From Chloroflexota bacterium (GTDB taxonomy: Bacteria > Chloroflexota > Anaerolineae > Caldilineales > Caldilineaceae), in contig JACQGT010000523.1 in assembly GCA_016199425.1 (NCBI GenBank), forward strand, positions 1-7,375: DNA of 7,375 bases. Reading direction: 5' to 3'. The notes under the pieces are model-generated. The model saw only the letters and a program-made list of their open reading frames with translations, had not been told where the DNA came from and made no database searches. Below are positions 5,591 to 7,375 of the stretch, piece after piece; position 1 is the stretch's first letter; each line of letters starts with the position of its first letter. Made by a program: the position numbers and the translations under genes.

Positions 5591-6475
5591 ATGACCAATC
5601 CAATCCGTTTCGGCGTCATCGGCGGCAGCGGCGTCTATCAGATGGAAGCGCTGACCGATGTGGCAGAGATCGAACTGGAGACGCCCTTTGGCGCGCCCTC
5701 CGACGCCTACATCACCGGCACACTGCACGGCCAGCGGGTGGCCTTTCTGGCCCGTCACGGGCGGGGACACCGCATCAGCCCCAGCCGCCTCAACCAGCGG
5801 GCCAACATCTACGGCTTCAAGATACTGGGCGTGGAATATCTGATCGGCGTCAGCGCCTGCGGCAGCCTGCGCGAGCGCATCCACCCCGGCGATATCGTCA
5901 TCCCCCACCAGTTATTCGACCGCACAAACGGCCGGGCGCTCAGCTTCTTCGACGACCCGGCGGTGGGCAGCGACGGGCTGGTGGCCCACGTCAGCGTGGC
6001 CCATCCCTTCTGCGATGTGCTGAGCGAGATTTGCGCCAAAGCTGTGGAGCAGGCCGGGGCACGGGTGCATCGGGGCGGCAATTTTGTGACGATTGAAGGC
6101 CCCCGCTTCAGCACTCGGGCCGAGAGTTTTGTCTTCCGGGAGTGGGGGATGGACATCGTCGGTATGACGACGACGCCGGAGGCCTTCCTGGCCCGGGAGG
6201 CGGAGATGAGCTACGCCTGTATGGCCCACGTGACCGACTACGACGTCTGGCACGAGACCGAAGAAGCCGTGACCGTCGAGGCGGTGATCCGCACCCTCCT
6301 CCACAACGCCGAGGTGGCGAAGCAGGCCGTGTCCAACGCCATCGCCCTCCTGGCCGGCATCGGACCGTCCCAATACGCCGATGCAATGAAAGACGCGCTG
6401 ATTACCAACAAAGCCGCTGTCCCGGCGCGGGCCGTGGAGAATCTGCGGCTGATTGTGGGGAAGTACTTCGAGTAG
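5591..6475 (+). CDS. mtnP: 5'-methylthioadenosine phosphorylase
   Basis: A 294-residue cytosolic phosphorylase that converts 5'-methylthioadenosine and phosphate to adenine and 5-methylthioribose-1-phosphate, feeding purine and methionine salvage after polyamine synthesis. It is full length for the MTAP/PNP family. Phosphate-site elements are GGSGVY (11-16) and RHGRGH (55-60). The core follows as SACGSLRERIHPGDIVIP (88-105), TIEGPRFSTRAES (167-179), MDIVGMTTTPEAFLARE (187-203) and TDYDVWHE (215-222). Asp216 and Asp218 in the TDYD motif are the positions that select 6-amino purines in MTAP, which argues against a methylthioinosine or inosine phosphorylase. The ATG at 5591 follows GGAG (5577-5580) by 10 bases and puts GGSGVY at the usual depth; the longer open frame from 5417 runs through the palindromic repeat and is not credible. 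No other methionine-salvage gene is adjacent. I see no convincing promoter, so it may be read from rarD or from an atypical one. Confidence 0.95.
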   Translation: MTNPIRFGVIGGSGVYQMEALTDVAEIELETPFGAPSDAYITGTLHGQRVAFLARHGRGHRISPSRLNQRANIYGFKILGVEYLIGVSACGSLRERIHPGDIVIPHQLFDRTNGRALSFFDDPAVGSDGLVAHVSVAHPFCDVLSEICAKAVEQAGARVHRGGNFVTIEGPRFSTRAESFVFREWGMDIVGMTTTPEAFLAREAEMSYACMAHVTDYDVWHETEEAVTVEAVIRTLLHNAEVAKQAVSNAIALLAGIGPSQYADAMKDALITNKAAVPARAVENLRLIVGKYFE

Positions 6476-6482
6476 CATTCCT

Positions 6483-6545
6483 CGTTCCCACGCTCCCGCG
6501 TGGGGACGGCGGGCGGACGCTCCGCGTCCAGAGGGGCGCTGCCCC
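6483..6545. repeat. Three consecutive short hairpins (dispersed-repeat-like module)
   Basis: The first hairpin pairs CGTTCCCACGC (6483-6493) with GCGTGGGGACG (6498-6508), with one G-T pair. The second pairs GGACGC (6515-6520) with GCGTCC (6524-6529) around TCC. The third pairs GGGGC (6533-6537) with GCCCC (6541-6545) around GCT. From memory, the 'CGTTCCCACGCTCC..GCGTGGG' wording resembles a palindromic repeat common between genes in many environmental bacteria. It starts 8 bases after the mtnP stop. Confidence 0.75.
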
Positions 6546-6604
6546 GCCAACCTGACAACCATTCGCGGTCAATGGCCCCTCACCGCCCCCTACCTGTTGG
6601 CGGG
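6543..6604. repeat. 9-bp inverted repeat CCCGCCAAC/GTTGGCGGG
   Basis: CCCGCCAAC (6543-6551) is the exact reverse complement of GTTGGCGGG (6596-6604), enclosing about 44 bases. A further GTTGGCGGG follows at 6615-6623 and another CCCGCCAAC occurs near 6808-6816, so the same word is scattered in both orientations across the gap. Confidence 0.6.
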
Positions 6605-6625
6605 TGAAGTCCCGTTGGCGGGACG

Positions 6626-6692
6626 CCCCCTCCTCCCCCAGAGATGGCATTGGGCTTTCGGATGGTGTTGGTCGCTCTGGGGGAGGAGGGGG
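6626..6692. repeat. Perfect 18-bp inverted repeat of C/T-rich and G/A-rich arms
   Basis: CCCCCTCCTCCCCCAGAG (6626-6643) and CTCTGGGGGAGGAGGGGG (6675-6692) are exact reverse complements around a 31-base loop. The arms are nearly pure pyrimidine and pure purine, so the region could form a very stable hairpin in RNA or unusual G-rich structures in DNA. No T-run follows. Confidence 0.85.
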
Positions 6693-6778
6693 TCAGCGAT
6701 GTTTGCGTGTCTCGGCGTGGCTCTTTCGCCATCGACCCCTCCGACACCGAAACCCGCCCCAATCGCCATCGACACACT

Positions 6779-6835
6779 CCCCTCTCCCAGCCCGACCAAC
6801 AACCCCACCCGCCAACGCCGCGGCTGGGAGAGGGG
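6779..6835. repeat. Perfect 14-bp inverted repeat CCCCTCTCCCAGCC/GGCTGGGAGAGGGG
   Basis: Bases 6779-6792 and 6822-6835 are exact reverse complements with a 29-base loop, followed by a G-rich tail (6836-6866) containing GGGGGTGAGGGC. Read on the reverse strand this resembles the 'CCCTCACCCC..CCCCTCTCCC' intergenic repeat I recall from many GC-rich bacteria. It lies immediately downstream of the TPR gene's stop codon. Confidence 0.8.
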
Positions 6836-6866
6836 TCGGGGTCGGGGGTGAGGGCTAGGGTGGGGG

Positions 6867-7375
6867 TCACATCTCCGCCAGCAGACCGGCCAGATTGCCC
6901 CACACCACCCGCGTGTTGGGATGATTGGCCCCCAGCCGTTCCTCCACAATCCCCAACGCTCGCTCGAAATAGGGCCGGGCCCCGGCCCAATCCCCCGTCC
7001 CTTGCAGCAGAGTGCCCAGATTGTTCAGACTCTGCGCTGTATCCGGGTGGCGGGGACCCAGCACCTCCTCTCGTATCCCCAAAGCCCGCTCGTAGTAGGG
7101 CCGGGCACCGGCCAAATCCCCCATCGCTTGTAGCAGACCGCCCAGATTGTTCAGACTACTCGCCGTAGACGGGTGGCGTGTACCCAGCACCTCCTCTCGT
7201 ATCCCCAAAGCCCGCTCGAAGTAGGGCCGCGCCCCGGCCAAATCCCCTATTGCTTGCAGCAATGAGCCTAAATTGTTCAGGCTCGTCGCCGTATCCGGGT
7301 GACGGGGACCCAGCACCTCCTCCCGAATCGCCAACGCCCGCTCGTAGTAGGGCCGGGCACCGGCCAAATCCCCCA
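6867..7375 (-). CDS. C-terminus of a kinesin-light-chain-type TPR protein (partial)
   Basis: The frame is open to the right edge of the window and ends at TGA (6867-6869), giving the last 168 residues of a longer protein. These are exactly four 42-residue units, each starting GD(L/W)AGARPY(Y/F)ERAL and continuing through LG.(R/N)HP.T and a NLG or NLA motif. This is the kinesin-light-chain type of tetratricopeptide repeat (TPR_10/TPR_12-like), which builds a superhelical protein-binding scaffold. The first three units are almost identical; the fourth has diverged (GIVEERLGANHPNT, VVWGNLAGLLAEM) as expected of a capping repeat. The N-terminal part, which in such proteins may carry a protease, NB-ARC or CHAT domain, is outside the window, so the role is unknown. 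A TTG at 7365-7367 is an internal Leu codon within a repeat, not the start. Confidence 0.9.
   Translation of the reverse strand, partial: GDLAGARPYYERALAIREEVLGPRHPDTATSLNNLGSLLQAIGDLAGARPYFERALGIREEVLGTRHPSTASSLNNLGGLLQAMGDLAGARPYYERALGIREEVLGPRHPDTAQSLNNLGTLLQGTGDWAGARPYFERALGIVEERLGANHPNTRVVWGNLAGLLAEM
6870..7373 (-). repeat. Four tandem 126-bp coding repeats
   Basis: The units lie at 7248-7373, 7122-7247, 6996-7121 and 6870-6995 on the reverse strand, each 126 bp and in frame. Stretches such as CCCAGATTGTTCAGACT recur exactly 126 bases apart (starting at 7015 and 7141). Similarity at the DNA level, not only the protein level, points to recent duplication or gene conversion. Confidence 0.9.

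Larger units (their letters stand above)
6476..6866. other. Noncoding, palindrome-rich gap between convergent mtnP and TPR gene
   Basis: About 390 bases with no credible gene. Open frames here are low in complexity (runs of Pro, Arg, Gly) and lack ribosome binding sites. The stretch holds successive GC-rich inverted repeats, listed separately, and pyrimidine-rich/purine-rich tracts. TCGCCATCGAC also occurs as a direct repeat at 6726-6736 and 6763-6773. It lies between two 3' ends, so it may include termination signals, although no hairpin is followed by a clear T-run. Confidence 0.8.

Noticed and set aside
6453..6858. Overlapping + and - open frames in the gap before the TPR gene
   Set aside because: All are low-complexity translations of palindromic GC-rich DNA in several frames at once, with no start signal.

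Overview
The window looks like a GC-rich bacterial chromosome segment, most likely from the Chloroflexota (Anaerolineae/Caldilineae type). That placement is an inference from three things: a Tat-dependent substrate-binding lipoprotein, kinesin-light-chain-type TPR proteins, and GC-rich palindromic repeats in nearly every gap between genes. No rRNA, tRNA, transposase or phage gene is visible, and the coding genes look ordinary. The structure that annotation tools would miss lies in the intergenic DNA.

Layout, left to right. (1) Bases 3-860 (+) are the C-terminal part of a large secreted multi-domain protein that starts outside the window. It has a PKD-like end, a bacterial repeat domain, a Ser/Pro/Ala linker and a Trp-rich terminal domain I cannot name. 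(2) The gap 861-1054 holds a perfect 26-bp inverted repeat and a near-consensus promoter for the next gene. (3) 1055-2197 (+) encodes a TakP/DctP-like substrate-binding lipoprotein. (4) A perfect 30-bp palindromic bidirectional terminator (2209-2269) separates it from the convergent pair dctM (2275-3606, -) and dctQ (3663-4229, -). Together the three genes form one TRAP transporter whose binding protein is on the opposite strand from its membrane subunits. (5) The divergent gap 4230-4498 holds promoters for dctQ (-) and rarD (+), candidate operator palindromes and a leader hairpin. (6) 4499-5404 (+) is a RarD-type EamA permease. (7) The gap 5405-5590 contains a nested inverted repeat whose 3' arm is a 14-bp tandem repeat. 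(8) 5591-6475 (+) is a 5'-methylthioadenosine phosphorylase. (9) The gap 6476-6866 is a noncoding mosaic of several GC-rich palindromes. (10) 6867 to the right edge (-) is the C-terminus of a TPR protein made of four exact 42-residue units.

Functionally, DctP, DctQ and DctM should form a secondary, ion-gradient-driven importer for a small organic acid, with a 2-oxo or 2-hydroxy acid the most likely class. RarD is an inner-membrane DMT-superfamily exporter or permease of unknown substrate. MtnP recycles the methylthioadenosine by-product of polyamine and other SAM-dependent reactions. No operon joins RarD or MtnP to the TRAP genes; apart from dctQ-dctM, each gene seems to be its own transcription unit.
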